Source: Cellulomonas sp. C5510 (GTDB taxonomy: Bacteria > Actinomycetota > Actinomycetes > Actinomycetales > Cellulomonadaceae). Taken from it: a stretch of DNA of 64,000 bases. The stretch spans positions 1,426,001 to 1,490,000 of the forward strand of contig NZ_CP081862.1 in the NCBI RefSeq assembly GCF_019797765.1, in the 5' to 3' direction. The first letter of the stretch is position 1. Every line of letters begins with the position of its first letter. Shown in pieces: positions 14,740 through 23,393 of this stretch. The position numbers were made by a program, and so were the translations under genes. The notes beneath the pieces were generated by a model. The model saw only the letters and a program-made list of their open reading frames with translations. It made no database searches and had not been told where the DNA came from.

Positions 14740-16158
14740 TCAGGCCGCTCGCCGTCCCGCGCCGTCCGCCGCCGTGCCCGTGACGTCCGGCCGCGCCGCC
14801 GCGAGCAGCCGCCGCACGACCACCACCGAGACCCCCAGCAGCACCGCGTACAGCACCCGGGCGCGGTCGACGGGCTCGGCCAGCAGCGCCGAGCCGCCCC
14901 CGAGCCACGCGTACGCGGCGGTGGTCGCCAGGGCCATGCCGACGGACTCCGCGAGGACGACCGCGGCGGCCACGCGGTCCTCGGAGATGCCGTCGTCGCG
15001 GGCGGGCGGGGTGAGGCACCGCCCGAGCAGGTCGGGGTAGACGATGCCCATGCCGGCTCCGAGCAGCCCGCCGCCGGCGACGAGGGCCGCGAGGACGCCC
15101 GCCCGGCCAGGGCCTGCCACGAGCACCGCCAGCAGCAGCACGAGCACGCCCGCGGCGAGGCTCCCGGACGCGAGCGCCGCGCGTCGTCGGAACGCCGCGT
15201 CCGTCGGCGCCGGGTGCGAGCCGGTCCACAGCGCCGCGACGGCCCACAGCAGGCCCGGCGCGGCCACCACGACGGCGACGTCACGCGTGCCGAGCCCCAG
15301 GGCGTCGTGCGCGACCACCGACAGCACCATCGTCGCGCCGAAGTACACGGCGGCCGTCACGCCCAGCGCGGTCAGCCCCGCCCGGCGCCCGGACCGCGCG
15401 CGGAGCGTCCCCGCGGGCAGGATCCGCGCCGCGGCGCCGACCATGAGCGCGGCGCCGGCGGGCAGGACGAGCGGCCACCAGGCGCCGACGGGCAGCGCGA
15501 GCACGGCGGACCCGGCGGCGAGCACCAGGGCCCACCCCCACGGTGCGGGCTCGGTCGGCACGGACTCCGGCCGCTCGGGCGCGGCCCGCGCGACCACGAG
15601 GCGCACGACCAGCAGCACGGGCAGGTACAGCACCATCGCCCACCGCCACCCCAGGGTGGTCGCGACCCCGGCCGCGTAGACCGGGCCGAGCACCGACGAC
15701 ACGAGCCACACGCCCGACATCGCGGCGAGCACGAGCTGCCGGTGCCGCGGCGGCAGACCCCGGGCGACGACCCCCATGCCGACGGTCGCGAGCGCCCCCG
15801 CCGCCGCCGCCCGGACGGCGGTGCCGGCGATGAACACGACCATGGAGGGCGCGAGCGCGCACAGCACCGCCCCGGCGACCGTCACGAGGGTCAGCACCAC
15901 CAGCAGCCGCCCGACGCAGAACCGCGACAGCAACCACGCGCCCAGGGGCATCGTGAGGAACATCGGCGCCTGCGCGGCGGCGTCCAGCGGCCCGTACAGG
16001 TGCGCCCCGTCGAGGTCCGCGGCGACCAGCGGCAGCACGGTCTGGGACAGGTAGCGCTGCATCCCCGCGAGGAGCTCGACGAGCACGAGGGACACCGCGA
16101 GGGTGAGCACGGAACGGCTCCGCGCCGGGGCGGCGGCCGGCGCGTCGTCCGCAGTCAT
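14740..16158 (-). CDS. MFS transporter (multidrug-efflux-like)
   Basis: Major facilitator of 472 aa with about twelve to fourteen helices. 'AGMQRYLSQTVLPLVAADL' marks helix 1, 'PLGAWLLSRFCVGRLLVV' holds the loop-2/3 region, and 'GVVARGLPPRHRQLVLAAMSGVWLVSSVLGPVYAAG' resembles the antiporter motif C segment (SVLGPVYAAG). This pattern is typical of drug/H+ antiporters. ATG 16158 has GGGAGGGGG about ten bases upstream; longer frames upstream are not coding. No linked regulator, substrate unknown. Confidence 0.85.
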   Translation of the reverse strand: MTADDAPAAAPARSRSVLTLAVSLVLVELLAGMQRYLSQTVLPLVAADLDGAHLYGPLDAAAQAPMFLTMPLGAWLLSRFCVGRLLVVLTLVTVAGAVLCALAPSMVVFIAGTAVRAAAAGALATVGMGVVARGLPPRHRQLVLAAMSGVWLVSSVLGPVYAAGVATTLGWRWAMVLYLPVLLVVRLVVARAAPERPESVPTEPAPWGWALVLAAGSAVLALPVGAWWPLVLPAGAALMVGAAARILPAGTLRARSGRRAGLTALGVTAAVYFGATMVLSVVAHDALGLGTRDVAVVVAAPGLLWAVAALWTGSHPAPTDAAFRRRAALASGSLAAGVLVLLLAVLVAGPGRAGVLAALVAGGGLLGAGMGIVYPDLLGRCLTPPARDDGISEDRVAAAVVLAESVGMALATTAAYAWLGGGSALLAEPVDRARVLYAVLLGVSVVVVRRLLAAARPDVTGTAADGAGRRAA

Positions 16159-16329
16159 CGGCTCGAGCCCCCTCCCGTGCACGACCCCGGCGACCCGTGC
16201 CCCCGGGTGCGACGCGAGCGAGCCTACGGAGCACGGCCCGGGCGCGCGAGGACCGCGCCGGACCGGGCGCGGCCGGCGCAGGACCGTGGTGGGATGCGAG
16301 CACACCCCGCGCCCACCTCGGAGGTCCCG

Positions 16330-16791
16330 ATGTCCCGCACCCCGGCCGAGCCCACCCGCCTGCTCGCCGACCCGCCCGGCGGTCGCCTCCGCACCGCGGG
16401 GCGTCTCGCGCTGGGCGCGGCCCTGGCGTTCGCGGGCACGGGCCACCTGACGTTCGCGCGCGAGGAGTTCCAGGCGCAGGTGCCGGGCTGGGTCCCCGTC
16501 GACGACGACGCGGTGGTGCTCGGCTCGGGCGTCGTCGAGATCGCGCTCGGGGCGGCGCTCGCGGTCGCCCCGCGGCGGTACCGGGCCGCCGTGGGCTGGG
16601 TGGCGGCAGCGTTCTTCGTCGCGGTGTTCCCGGGCAACGTGTCGCAGTACCTCACGCACACCGACGCCTTCGGGCTCGACTCGGACGCCAAGCGCGCGGC
16701 CCGGCTGCCGTTCCAGGTGGGGCTCGTGGCGTGGGCGCTGTGGTCGACGGGGGCGTGGCGGACCTGGCGGGACGCCCGGCGCATGCGCTGA
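16330..16791 (+). CDS. DoxX-like membrane protein
   Basis: 153-aa protein with four predicted helices: residues about 20-37, 62-80, 87-108 and 130-147. The motif 'ALAFAGTGHLTFAREEFQAQVPGWVP' and 'FPGNVSQYLTHTDAFGLDSD' match DoxX/YphA-type membrane proteins. Function of such proteins is mostly unknown; some take part in redox control. ATG 16330 with GGAGG six bases upstream is preferred over ATG 16294. It is divergent from the MFS gene. Confidence 0.75.
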   Translation: MSRTPAEPTRLLADPPGGRLRTAGRLALGAALAFAGTGHLTFAREEFQAQVPGWVPVDDDAVVLGSGVVEIALGAALAVAPRRYRAAVGWVAAAFFVAVFPGNVSQYLTHTDAFGLDSDAKRAARLPFQVGLVAWALWSTGAWRTWRDARRMR

Positions 16792-16850
16792 GGCCCGGGC
16801 GTCGCGAAGGCGTCCGGCCAGGGAGCGCCTGCCGTCCGCGCGCCCCCGCT

Positions 16851-16881
16851 TTGGCGGCGGTCCGGGCCCGTGGCGTAGGAT
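16851..16881 (+). promoter_or_regulatory. Possible tig promoter
   Basis: TTGGCG (16851-16856), a 19-base spacer and TAGGAT (16876-16881). The spacer is long, so the -35 is doubtful while the -10 fits the TAnnnT type used elsewhere here. The 5' leader to tig would be about 140 bases, in which nothing else is seen. Confidence 0.35.
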
Positions 16882-17028
16882 CGTCGGGCCGGTGCGAGCG
16901 ATCAGTCATGCCCGCACGCGCCGCAGCGTGCCGCCCACGGGGGAGCGAGGATCCGCCTCGCCGGTGCGCCCGAGCGCCCCACGCCGGACCCCCGGCACCG
17001 ACCGTCCGAGCAGTTGGAGAGCACTGAA

Positions 17029-18396
17029 GTGAAGAGCGCCGTCGAGACCCTGGAGCCCACCAAGGTCAGGCTGACCGTCGAGGTTCCGTACGACGAGCTC
17101 AAGCCGAGCATCGATCACGCCTACGCGCACATCGCGGAGCAGGTGAACATCCCCGGCTTCCGCAAGGGCAAGGTCCCGCCGCGGATCATCGACCAGCGCG
17201 TCGGCCGCCCGGCGGTCATGGAGCACGCCGTCAACGAGGGCCTGTCCGGCTTCTACGCCGAGGCCGTCCGCGAGAACAAGCTGCGCCCGCTCGGCCAGCC
17301 CGAGGTCGACGTCACGAAGGTCCCCGGCCTGGTGGCCGGCGACACCGACGGCGACCTGGTCTTCACGGCCGAGGTCGAGGTCCGCCCCGAGATCGAGATC
17401 CCCGAGATCGACGGCCTGTCCGTGACGGTCGACGACTCGGCGATCACCGACGAGGACGTGCAGGGCCGCCTGGACGCGCTGCGTGAGCGCTTCGGCTCGC
17501 TGGTCGGCGTCGACCGCCCGGCCGCCGAGAAGGACTTCGCGGTCATCGACCTGGTCGCCAAGATCGACGGCGAGGAGGTCGACACGGTCTCCGGCGTCTC
17601 CTACCAGATCGGCTCGGGCAACATGCTCGAGGGCCTCGACGAGGCGCTCACCGGGCTGTCGGCCGGCGAGACCACCACGTTCTCGACCACGCTGGTCGGC
17701 GGCGAGCACGCCGGCGAGCAGGCCGAGGTCACCGTCACCGCGACCTCCGTCAAGGAGCGCGAGCTGCCCGAGGCGGACGACGACTTCGCGCAGATGGCGT
17801 CCGAGTTCGACACCATCGACGAGCTCCTCGCGGACCTCCGTGAGCAGGCCGGCCGCATCAAGGGCCAGAACCAGGCGGTCCAGGCGCGGGACCTGCTGCT
17901 GGAGCAGCTGCTCGAGCAGATCGAGATCCCCGTCCCGCAGGGTGCCGTCGAGGCCGAGGTGCACCGCCACCTCGAGTCCGAGGGCCGCCTGGAGGACGAC
18001 ACGCACCGCGCCGAGGTGACCGAGCAGGCGCAGACCGCGCTGCGCAACCAGATCCTCCTGGACACCCTGGCCGAGAAGCTCGAGGTCAAGGTCAACCAGG
18101 GCGAGCTCGTCGACTACCTGGTGAGCGCGTCCCGCCAGTACGGCATGGACCCGAACACGTTCATCCAGACCATCGACCAGCAGGGCCAGATCCCGGCTAT
18201 GGTCGCCGAGGTCGCGCGCTCCAAGGCGCTGGCCGTCGCGCTGCGTCACGTGGCCGTCGTCGACGGCTCCGGTGCCGCGGTCGACCTGTCCGAGTACATC
18301 GGCTCGGACGAGGACGACGCCGCCCAGGAGGCCGCCGAGACCGACCAGCCCGAGGCCACCGAGCCGGAGGCCGCCGAGGCCGACGCCAAGGCCTGA
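17029..18396 (+). CDS. tig: Trigger factor (ribosome-associated chaperone/PPIase)
   Basis: Binds near the ribosomal exit tunnel and helps nascent chains fold, 455 aa. The ribosome-binding signature GFRKGK is at residues 43-48, followed by VPP. The central FKBP-type PPIase domain contains 'DLVAKIDGEEVD' and 'GSGNMLEGLDEALTGLSAGE', and a long helical C-domain ends in an acidic Ala/Glu tail ('DEDDAAQEAAETDQPEATE'). GTG 17029 with GGAGAG upstream is chosen; TTG 17014 in the same frame overlaps that site. It precedes clpP1-clpP2-clpX, a common actinobacterial order, but a strong terminator separates it from them. Confidence 0.97.
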   Translation: MKSAVETLEPTKVRLTVEVPYDELKPSIDHAYAHIAEQVNIPGFRKGKVPPRIIDQRVGRPAVMEHAVNEGLSGFYAEAVRENKLRPLGQPEVDVTKVPGLVAGDTDGDLVFTAEVEVRPEIEIPEIDGLSVTVDDSAITDEDVQGRLDALRERFGSLVGVDRPAAEKDFAVIDLVAKIDGEEVDTVSGVSYQIGSGNMLEGLDEALTGLSAGETTTFSTTLVGGEHAGEQAEVTVTATSVKERELPEADDDFAQMASEFDTIDELLADLREQAGRIKGQNQAVQARDLLLEQLLEQIEIPVPQGAVEAEVHRHLESEGRLEDDTHRAEVTEQAQTALRNQILLDTLAEKLEVKVNQGELVDYLVSASRQYGMDPNTFIQTIDQQGQIPAMVAEVARSKALAVALRHVAVVDGSGAAVDLSEYIGSDEDDAAQEAAETDQPEATEPEAAEADAKA

Positions 18397-18412
18397 GCAC
18401 CCGCACGACCCT

Positions 18413-18447
18413 GAGGGGCCCCGCACCGCACCGGTGCGGGGCCCCTC
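18413..18447 (+). terminator. Strong hairpin terminator after tig
   Basis: Perfect 16-bp stem: GAGGGGCCCCGCACCG (18413-18428) with its exact complement at 18432-18447 and a three-base loop. It starts 16 bases after the tig stop. The tail TGCATCCC lacks a U-run. Confidence 0.9.
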
Positions 18448-18485
18448 TGCATCCCACCGCCCCGCTCCGCTCCGACCCTGTCCCG

Positions 18486-18554
18486 CGAGTTCGGCAGTCC
18501 GAGGCGAGTTCGGCACCTGCGACTGCCGAACTCGCACCGGGAGTGCCGAGCTCG
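18486..18554. repeat. Four-unit intergenic repeat, copy A
   Basis: Two direct units CGAGTTCGGCA (18486-18496, 18505-18515) followed by two inverted units TGCCGAACTCG (18524-18534) and TGCCGAGCTCG (18544-18554), spaced by 8, 8 and 9 bases. The element lies between the tig terminator and the clpP1 control region. Matching copies occur at 30747-30815 and 54111-54179. It can fold into one long interrupted stem or two adjacent hairpins. Role unknown. Confidence 0.85.
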
Positions 18555-18597
18555 GCGGGGGGGCGAGCGGGAGGCGACGGCGGGCGCGCGGAGGGTG

Positions 18598-18611
18598 CGC
18601 CGACAGCGAAA
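18598..18611 (+). promoter_or_regulatory. ClgR-type activator box upstream of clpP1
   Basis: CGCCGACAGCGAAA fits the core CGCYNANRGCGWW of the ClgR site as I recall it from Corynebacterium clp genes. It lies about 40 bases upstream of a TAGGGT -10 candidate (18651-18656) that has no good -35, the arrangement expected for an activator-dependent promoter. The left half-site is degenerate. Confidence 0.55.
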
Positions 18612-18692
18612 CGGGGCGTCAGCGGGACGAACGGGCACCTGGGCGGGCGTTAGGGTCGGGCGCAAGCAACCAAGCCTGACGAGGGAGCCTTC

Positions 18693-19313
18693 GTGAACGA
18701 CCAGACGCCGGCGATCGCCCGGGCCGAGTCCGGGGGACTCGGCCTCAACGACTCCATCTACAACCGGCTCCTCAAGGAGCGGATCATCTGGCTCGGCTCG
18801 GAGGTCCGCGACGAGAACGCGAACGCCATCTGCGCGCAGATGATGCTGCTCGCGGCGGAGGACCCCGAGAAGGACATCTTCCTGTACATCAACTCGCCCG
18901 GCGGCTCGATCACGGCCGGCATGGCGATCTACGACACCATGCAGTACATCCAGCCGGACGTGGCGACGGTCGCGATGGGCATGGCCGCGTCGATGGGGCA
19001 GTTCCTGCTGTCGTCCGGCGCGAAGGGCAAGCGCTACGCCACCCCGCACGCCCGAGTGATGATGCACCAGCCGTCCGGCGGCATCGGGGGCACCGCGACG
19101 GACGTCCGCATCAACGCCCAGCTCATCCTGCACATGAAGACCGTGCTGGCCGAGCTGATCGCCGAGCAGACCGGCAAGACGGTCGAGCAGATCACCGCCG
19201 ACTCGGACCGCGACCGCTGGTTCACCGCCCCCGAGGCGCTCGAGTACGGGTTCGTCGACAAGGTCGTGACCCACGCGGGCGCCGTCACCGGCGGCGGCGG
19301 CACCGCCTCCTGA
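18693..19313 (+). CDS. clpP1: ATP-dependent Clp protease proteolytic subunit 1
   Basis: Serine peptidase of the Clp barrel, 206 aa. Catalytic Ser100 is in '[11 protein letters not shown]', His125 in '[10 protein letters not shown]', and the Asp in '[11 protein letters not shown]'. '[21 protein letters not shown]' is the conserved substrate/oxyanion strand region (INSPGGS). In actinobacteria ClpP1 and ClpP2 assemble into a mixed barrel with ClpX or ClpC1. GTG 18693 has GAGGGAG upstream. It is the first gene of clpP1-clpP2, with a ClgR-like box in front. Confidence 0.97.
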   Translation: MNDQTPAIARAESGGLGLNDSIYNRLLKERIIWLGSEVRDENANAICAQMMLLAAEDPEKDIFLYINSPGGSITAGMAIYDTMQYIQPDVATVAMGMAASMGQFLLSSGAKGKRYATPHARVMMHQPSGGIGGTATDVRINAQLILHMKTVLAELIAEQTGKTVEQITADSDRDRWFTAPEALEYGFVDKVVTHAGAVTGGGGTAS

Positions 19314-19353
19314 CGCGCCCCGCCGACCGACAGACCCCGCAGAAGGAGAACCC

Positions 19354-20058
19354 GTGAGCACCGAGTCGCAGTTCATCGCCCGCGCCGGGCGCCTCGCCGG
19401 CGGCTGGGGCGGCACCGCGCCCGCCCTGGCGCCGTCGTCCCGCTACGTGCTGCCCCAGTTCGAGGAGCGCACCGCGTACGGCTTCAAGCGGCAGGACCCG
19501 TACACCAAGCTGTTCGAGGACCGCATCATCTTCCTCGGCGTGCAGGTGGACGACGCCTCCGCGGACGACATCATGGCCCAGCTCCTGGTCCTGGAGTCCA
19601 CGGACCCGGACGGCGTCATCACGCTGTACATCAACTCGCCCGGCGGCTCGTTCACCGCGCTGACCGCGATCTACGACACGATGCAGTACATCAAGCCGCA
19701 GATCCAGACGGTGTGCCTCGGCCAGGCGGCCTCCGCCGCGGCCGTGCTGCTGGCGGCCGGCACGCCGGGCAAGCGGCTCGCGCTGCCGAACGCCCGCGTC
19801 CTGATCCACCAGCCCGCGATGGAGGGCGGCGGCTACGCCCAGGCCTCCGACATCGAGATCCACGCGAACGAGCTGATCCGGATGCGCGAGTGGCTCGAGG
19901 AGACCATCGCGCACCACACCGGCCAGCCGCTGGAGAAGGTCCGCCAGGACATCGAGCGCGACAAGATCCTCACCGCCGCGCAGGCGCACGAGTACGGGAT
20001 CGTCGACCAGGTGCTGGCGAGCCGCAAGGGCGTCACCGCCACGACCGTCGAGCCGTGA
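19354..20058 (+). CDS. clpP2: ATP-dependent Clp protease proteolytic subunit 2
   Basis: Second ClpP subunit, 234 aa. It has an N-terminal extension of about 45 residues rich in Gly/Ala/Arg before the fold. Ser127 lies in '[12 protein letters not shown]', His152 in '[12 protein letters not shown]', and '[21 protein letters not shown]' matches the INSPGGS block of ClpP1. GTG 19354 has AGAAGGAGA upstream, 40 bp after the clpP1 stop, so the pair is cotranscribed. It is followed by a hairpin terminator. Confidence 0.96.
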   Translation: MSTESQFIARAGRLAGGWGGTAPALAPSSRYVLPQFEERTAYGFKRQDPYTKLFEDRIIFLGVQVDDASADDIMAQLLVLESTDPDGVITLYINSPGGSFTALTAIYDTMQYIKPQIQTVCLGQAASAAAVLLAAGTPGKRLALPNARVLIHQPAMEGGGYAQASDIEIHANELIRMREWLEETIAHHTGQPLEKVRQDIERDKILTAAQAHEYGIVDQVLASRKGVTATTVEP

Positions 20059-20061
20059 CCT

Positions 20062-20111
20062 CCCGCAGGCCCGTCCCACCCGGCTGAGCCGGGGCGGGGC
20101 GGGCCTGCGGG
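20062..20111 (+). terminator. Hairpin terminator after clpP2
   Basis: CCCGCAGGCCCG (20062-20073) pairs exactly with 20100-20111. The interior CACCCGGCTGAGCCGGGGC adds further pairs. It starts three bases after the clpP2 stop. Confidence 0.8.
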
Positions 20112-20320
20112 CCACCCCGCCCGGGGGCGTCGGCGCGACACGCCCGAGACCCGGATGCGCGCAGGGGAGACACCGCGCCCGCCGTGGTGTGCAATGGTCG
20201 GATGGCGGTGACGCAGCCGGTGCCGTGACGGCCGGCGGCACGCACGGGGCACGGCCAGACGCACCACGACACGCAGGACGACGCGACCGCACCGGTCGCA
20301 ACCGAGGGAAGGGGACGCAC

Positions 20321-21607
20321 GTGGCTCGCATCGGGGACGGCGCGGACCTTCTCAAGTGCTCGTTCTGCGGCAAGTCGCAGAAGCAGGTGAAGAAGCTCAT
20401 CGCGGGTCCGGGCGTCTACATCTGCGACGAGTGCATCGAGCTCTGCAACGAGATCATGGAGGAGGAGCGGGCGGAGGCCACCGAGATCGGCATGGTGGAG
20501 CTCCCCAAGCCGAAGGAGATCTTCGCGTTCCTCGAGCAGTACGTCGTGGGTCAGGACGCCGCGAAGCGGTCGCTGGCCGTCGCCGTCTACAACCACTACA
20601 AGCGGATCCAGGCAGGCGAGGCGACCCCGACGGTGGGGACCGCCCAGGCCGAGGACTCCGTCGAGATCGCGAAGTCGAACATCCTGCTGATCGGACCGAC
20701 GGGCTGCGGCAAGACGTACCTCGCGCAGACCCTCGCCCGGATGCTCAACGTCCCGTTCGCGATCGCGGACGCCACGGCCCTCACGGAGGCGGGCTACGTC
20801 GGCGAGGACGTCGAGAACATCCTGCTCAAGCTCATCCAGGCCGCCGACTTCGACGTGAAGAAGGCCGAGACCGGGATCATCTACATCGACGAGATCGACA
20901 AGATCGCCCGCAAGAGCGAGAACCCGTCGATCACGCGGGACGTGTCCGGCGAGGGCGTGCAGCAGGCGCTGCTGAAGATCCTCGAGGGCACGACGGCGTC
21001 GGTCCCGCCGCAGGGCGGCCGCAAGCACCCGCACCAGGAGTTCATCCAGATCGACACGACGAACGTGCTGTTCATCGTGGCGGGTGCGTTCGCCGGGCTG
21101 GACGAGATCATCACGTCGCGCGCCGGGCGCCGGGGGATCGGCTTCGGGGCCCCGCTGCACACCGCGGACGACCGCGACGTGTACGGCGACGTCATGCCGG
21201 AGGACCTGCTGAAGTTCGGGCTGATCCCCGAGTTCATCGGCCGCGTCCCGGTCATCACGACGGTCTCGCCGCTGGACAGGGGCGCGCTCGTGCAGATCCT
21301 CACCGAGCCGCGCAACGCCCTGGTGAAGCAGTACCAGCGGATGTTCGAGATCGACGGGGTGCAGCTCGAGTTCACCGACGACGCCGTGGACGCGATCGCG
21401 GACCAGGCGCTGCTGCGGGGCACCGGTGCCCGCGGCCTGCGCGCCATCATGGAGGAGGTCCTCCAGCAGGTGATGTTCGAGGTGCCGAGCCGCGACGACG
21501 TCGAGCGCGTCGTGGTGAACCGCGAGGTCGTGCTGGAGAACGTCAACCCCACCCTGGTGCCGCGTCAGGTCCCGGCCAAGCGCACGCCCCGCGAGAAGAG
21601 CGCCTGA
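20321..21607 (+). CDS. clpX: ATP-dependent Clp protease ATP-binding subunit ClpX
   Basis: AAA+ unfoldase that feeds substrates to ClpP, 428 aa. The N-terminal zinc-binding domain has Cys13, Cys16, Cys35 and Cys38. Walker A is GPTGCGKT (125-132), the pore loop is 'AGYVGEDVE', Walker B is '[11 protein letters not shown]', the ClpP-docking IGF loop appears as 'RGIGFGAP', and sensor 2 is '[13 protein letters not shown]'. All expected parts and length are present. GTG 20321 has GAGGGAAGGGG upstream. The gap of 262 bases after clpP2 holds a terminator, so clpX probably has its own promoter. Confidence 0.98.
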   Translation: MARIGDGADLLKCSFCGKSQKQVKKLIAGPGVYICDECIELCNEIMEEERAEATEIGMVELPKPKEIFAFLEQYVVGQDAAKRSLAVAVYNHYKRIQAGEATPTVGTAQAEDSVEIAKSNILLIGPTGCGKTYLAQTLARMLNVPFAIADATALTEAGYVGEDVENILLKLIQAADFDVKKAETGIIYIDEIDKIARKSENPSITRDVSGEGVQQALLKILEGTTASVPPQGGRKHPHQEFIQIDTTNVLFIVAGAFAGLDEIITSRAGRRGIGFGAPLHTADDRDVYGDVMPEDLLKFGLIPEFIGRVPVITTVSPLDRGALVQILTEPRNALVKQYQRMFEIDGVQLEFTDDAVDAIADQALLRGTGARGLRAIMEEVLQQVMFEVPSRDDVERVVVNREVVLENVNPTLVPRQVPAKRTPREKSA

Positions 21608-21638
21608 GGTCGACAGCGCGCCCCCTACGATCGGGGGC

Positions 21639-21974
21639 GTGACGACACCGGCCTCCAGCACCCCGCCCCCCGAGCTCGCGCGGCTGCGCGGCAGCATCGA
21701 CAACATCGACGCCGCGCTGATCCACCTGCTCGCCGAGCGGTTCAAGGCCACCCAGCAGGTCGGCGTCCTCAAGGCCCGTCTGGGGCTGCCCGCGTCCGAC
21801 CCCGGGCGTGAGGCGCAGCAGGTCGCCCGCCTGCGGGACCTCGCCCGGGAAGCCGACCTCGACCCGGTGTTCGCGGAGAAGTTCCTCGCGTTCATCGTCG
21901 AGGAGGTCATCCGGCACCACGAGGCGATCGCCGCCGGCCCGGACGGGCAGCGCACGGCGTCCGACACGTTCTGA
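21639..21974 (+). CDS. Chorismate mutase (AroQ type)
   Basis: Rearranges chorismate to prephenate for Phe/Tyr synthesis, 111 aa, all-helical AroQ fold. Landmarks: 'ELARLRGSIDNIDAALIHLLAERFKATQQVGVLKA' in its core LRGSIDNIDAALIHLLAER, 'ARLGLPASDPGREAQQVARLRDLA', and 'FAEKFLAFIVEEVIRHHE'. GTG 21639 follows TACGAT by seven bases, so transcription probably starts at the start codon. That -10 sits inside a CGCCCCC/GGGGGCG inverted repeat just after clpX. Family is clear; it may be feedback-inhibited or activated by a DAHP synthase partner, as some actinobacterial AroQ proteins are, which cannot be judged here. Confidence 0.85.
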   Translation: MTTPASSTPPPELARLRGSIDNIDAALIHLLAERFKATQQVGVLKARLGLPASDPGREAQQVARLRDLAREADLDPVFAEKFLAFIVEEVIRHHEAIAAGPDGQRTASDTF

Positions 21975-22141
21975 GGCGGCCGCGCTCCAGCGGCGGTGGC
22001 CGGTGCGGACGCGGGTCGCCCGAGGGGTGGCGCGAGCGGCCCGGCTGTCAGAGGGTGGGAGGGGTCAGGACCGGTCGGCCGGTGCGGCCCGGCAGGCGCC
22101 CCGCCGGTGGACCGACCCACCCGAACCCTCGGAGGTCGCTC

Positions 22142-23344
22142 GTGGAACTGCACTGGCTCAAGCCCCTGCTCGGCCGTCCCGCCCCGTTCGTGACGGTCCA
22201 CCTGGACGCCACCCGCGCGGACGCGTCCGGGGATGAGGAGGTCGCGGGCCGCTGGCGGGCGTTGCGCAAGGAGCTCGAGCGCTCGGGTGCGGCCGTCGCC
22301 GTGCTCGACGACATCGAGGGTCGGGTGACCCGTCCGACCGGGGTCGCCGGGCCGCACGGGCGCGTGGTGATCGCGGACGCCGAGGGCGTCGTCGTGGACC
22401 GCGTGCTCAAGGAGTCGCCGGCGCAGTCGACGGCGGTGCTCGACGACGTGCCGGTGCTGCTGCCGGCCGTGCGCGCCGCCGACCAGGCGACCCGGTTCCT
22501 GCTGGTCGAGGTGGACCGGCAGGGCGCGGACCTCACGTGGTCCGACGGGTCGGGCCTGAAGGCGGCGCAGAAGGAGACGGTCGAGGGCAACCACGACGAG
22601 CTGCGCAAGGTCAAGGAGACGGGCGACGGCTGGAAGAGCCGGCGCGTGCAGATGCGCGCCGAGGACTCCTGGGAGCGCAACGCCGAGACCGTCGCGGCCG
22701 ACCTGGACCGCCAGGTGGTCGAGAAGAAGCCGGAGATCGTGCTGGTGACGGGCGACGTCCGGGCGGTGTCGCTGCTCTGCCACGCCGTCGCGCCGCGCAC
22801 GCGGGACCTCGTCGTGGAGGTGCCGGGCGGCTCGCGCGCCGACGGGGTCAAGCAGGAGGTGTTCCACCAGCGCGTCGCGGAGGCGCTCGAGGCGTTCCGG
22901 CAGCGGCGGCGGGAGGACACCCTGGACCGCTACCGCTCGGAGCTGGGGCGCGGGGGAGCGGCAGTGACGTCCGTGGACGACGTGGTGACGGTGCTGCAGC
23001 GCGGCCAGGTGCGGGAGCTCGTACTGCACGAGGACGTCACGCTGCCCGGCTCGTCGCTGGCGGAGCGGCACCTCTGGGTCGGCCCGGAGCCGCTGCAGAT
23101 CGCGTCGCGCGAGGCCGACCTGGAGGGCATCGGCGTGACGTCGGGCATCCGGCGCATGCCGGCGGACGTCGCGCTGCTGCGTGCCGCGCTCGGGCAGGAC
23201 GCGGGCCTGACGATCGCGCTCGACGGCCAGGTGGAGCTGGTCGACGGCGTCGGCGCGGTGCTGCGGTGGAACGACGACTCCACGCCGAGCGAGTCGGTGC
23301 CCGCGTCGTCAGAGGACCAGCGCCGGCTGCACCGGGTGGTGTGA
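22142..23344 (+). CDS. Rv2629-family ribosome hibernation/eRF1-like protein
   Basis: 400-aa protein resembling the actinobacterial Rv2629 group, which has an eRF1-like three-part fold and has been linked to ribosome hibernation. Seen: 'PFVTVHLDATRADASGDEEVAGRWRALRKEL' near the start, a middle 'VLLPAVRAADQATRFLLVEVDRQGADL' and 'IVLVTGDVRAVSLLCHAV', and a C-terminal domain with 'LVLHEDVTLPGSSLAERHLWVG'. No signal peptide. GTG 22142 has TCGGAGGTCG upstream; a longer open frame to 22055 is not coding. Single gene, ended by a bidirectional hairpin. Family assignment from memory of sequence blocks. Confidence 0.75.
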   Translation: MELHWLKPLLGRPAPFVTVHLDATRADASGDEEVAGRWRALRKELERSGAAVAVLDDIEGRVTRPTGVAGPHGRVVIADAEGVVVDRVLKESPAQSTAVLDDVPVLLPAVRAADQATRFLLVEVDRQGADLTWSDGSGLKAAQKETVEGNHDELRKVKETGDGWKSRRVQMRAEDSWERNAETVAADLDRQVVEKKPEIVLVTGDVRAVSLLCHAVAPRTRDLVVEVPGGSRADGVKQEVFHQRVAEALEAFRQRRREDTLDRYRSELGRGGAAVTSVDDVVTVLQRGQVRELVLHEDVTLPGSSLAERHLWVGPEPLQIASREADLEGIGVTSGIRRMPADVALLRAALGQDAGLTIALDGQVELVDGVGAVLRWNDDSTPSESVPASSEDQRRLHRVV

Positions 23345-23349
23345 CCGCA

Positions 23350-23391
23350 CGCGAGGGCGGTGGCCGGCAGGGGTCGGACGCCGCCCTCGCG
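23350..23391. terminator. Bidirectional terminator
   Basis: CGCGAGGGCGG (23350-23360) pairs exactly with CCGCCCTCGCG (23381-23391). It lies between the convergent Rv2629-family and acyl-CoA ligase genes and overlaps the last bases before the latter's stop. Confidence 0.75.
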
Positions 23392-23393
23392 GC

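Noticed and set aside
17014..17028. TTG 17014 as the trigger factor start
   Set aside because: It lies in the likely ribosome binding site of GTG 17029, and trigger factors normally start just before the VETLEPTKV-type block.
22004..23071. Large minus-strand frames over the Rv2629-family and clp genes
   Set aside because: Antisense shadows; the plus-strand proteins carry clear family motifs.
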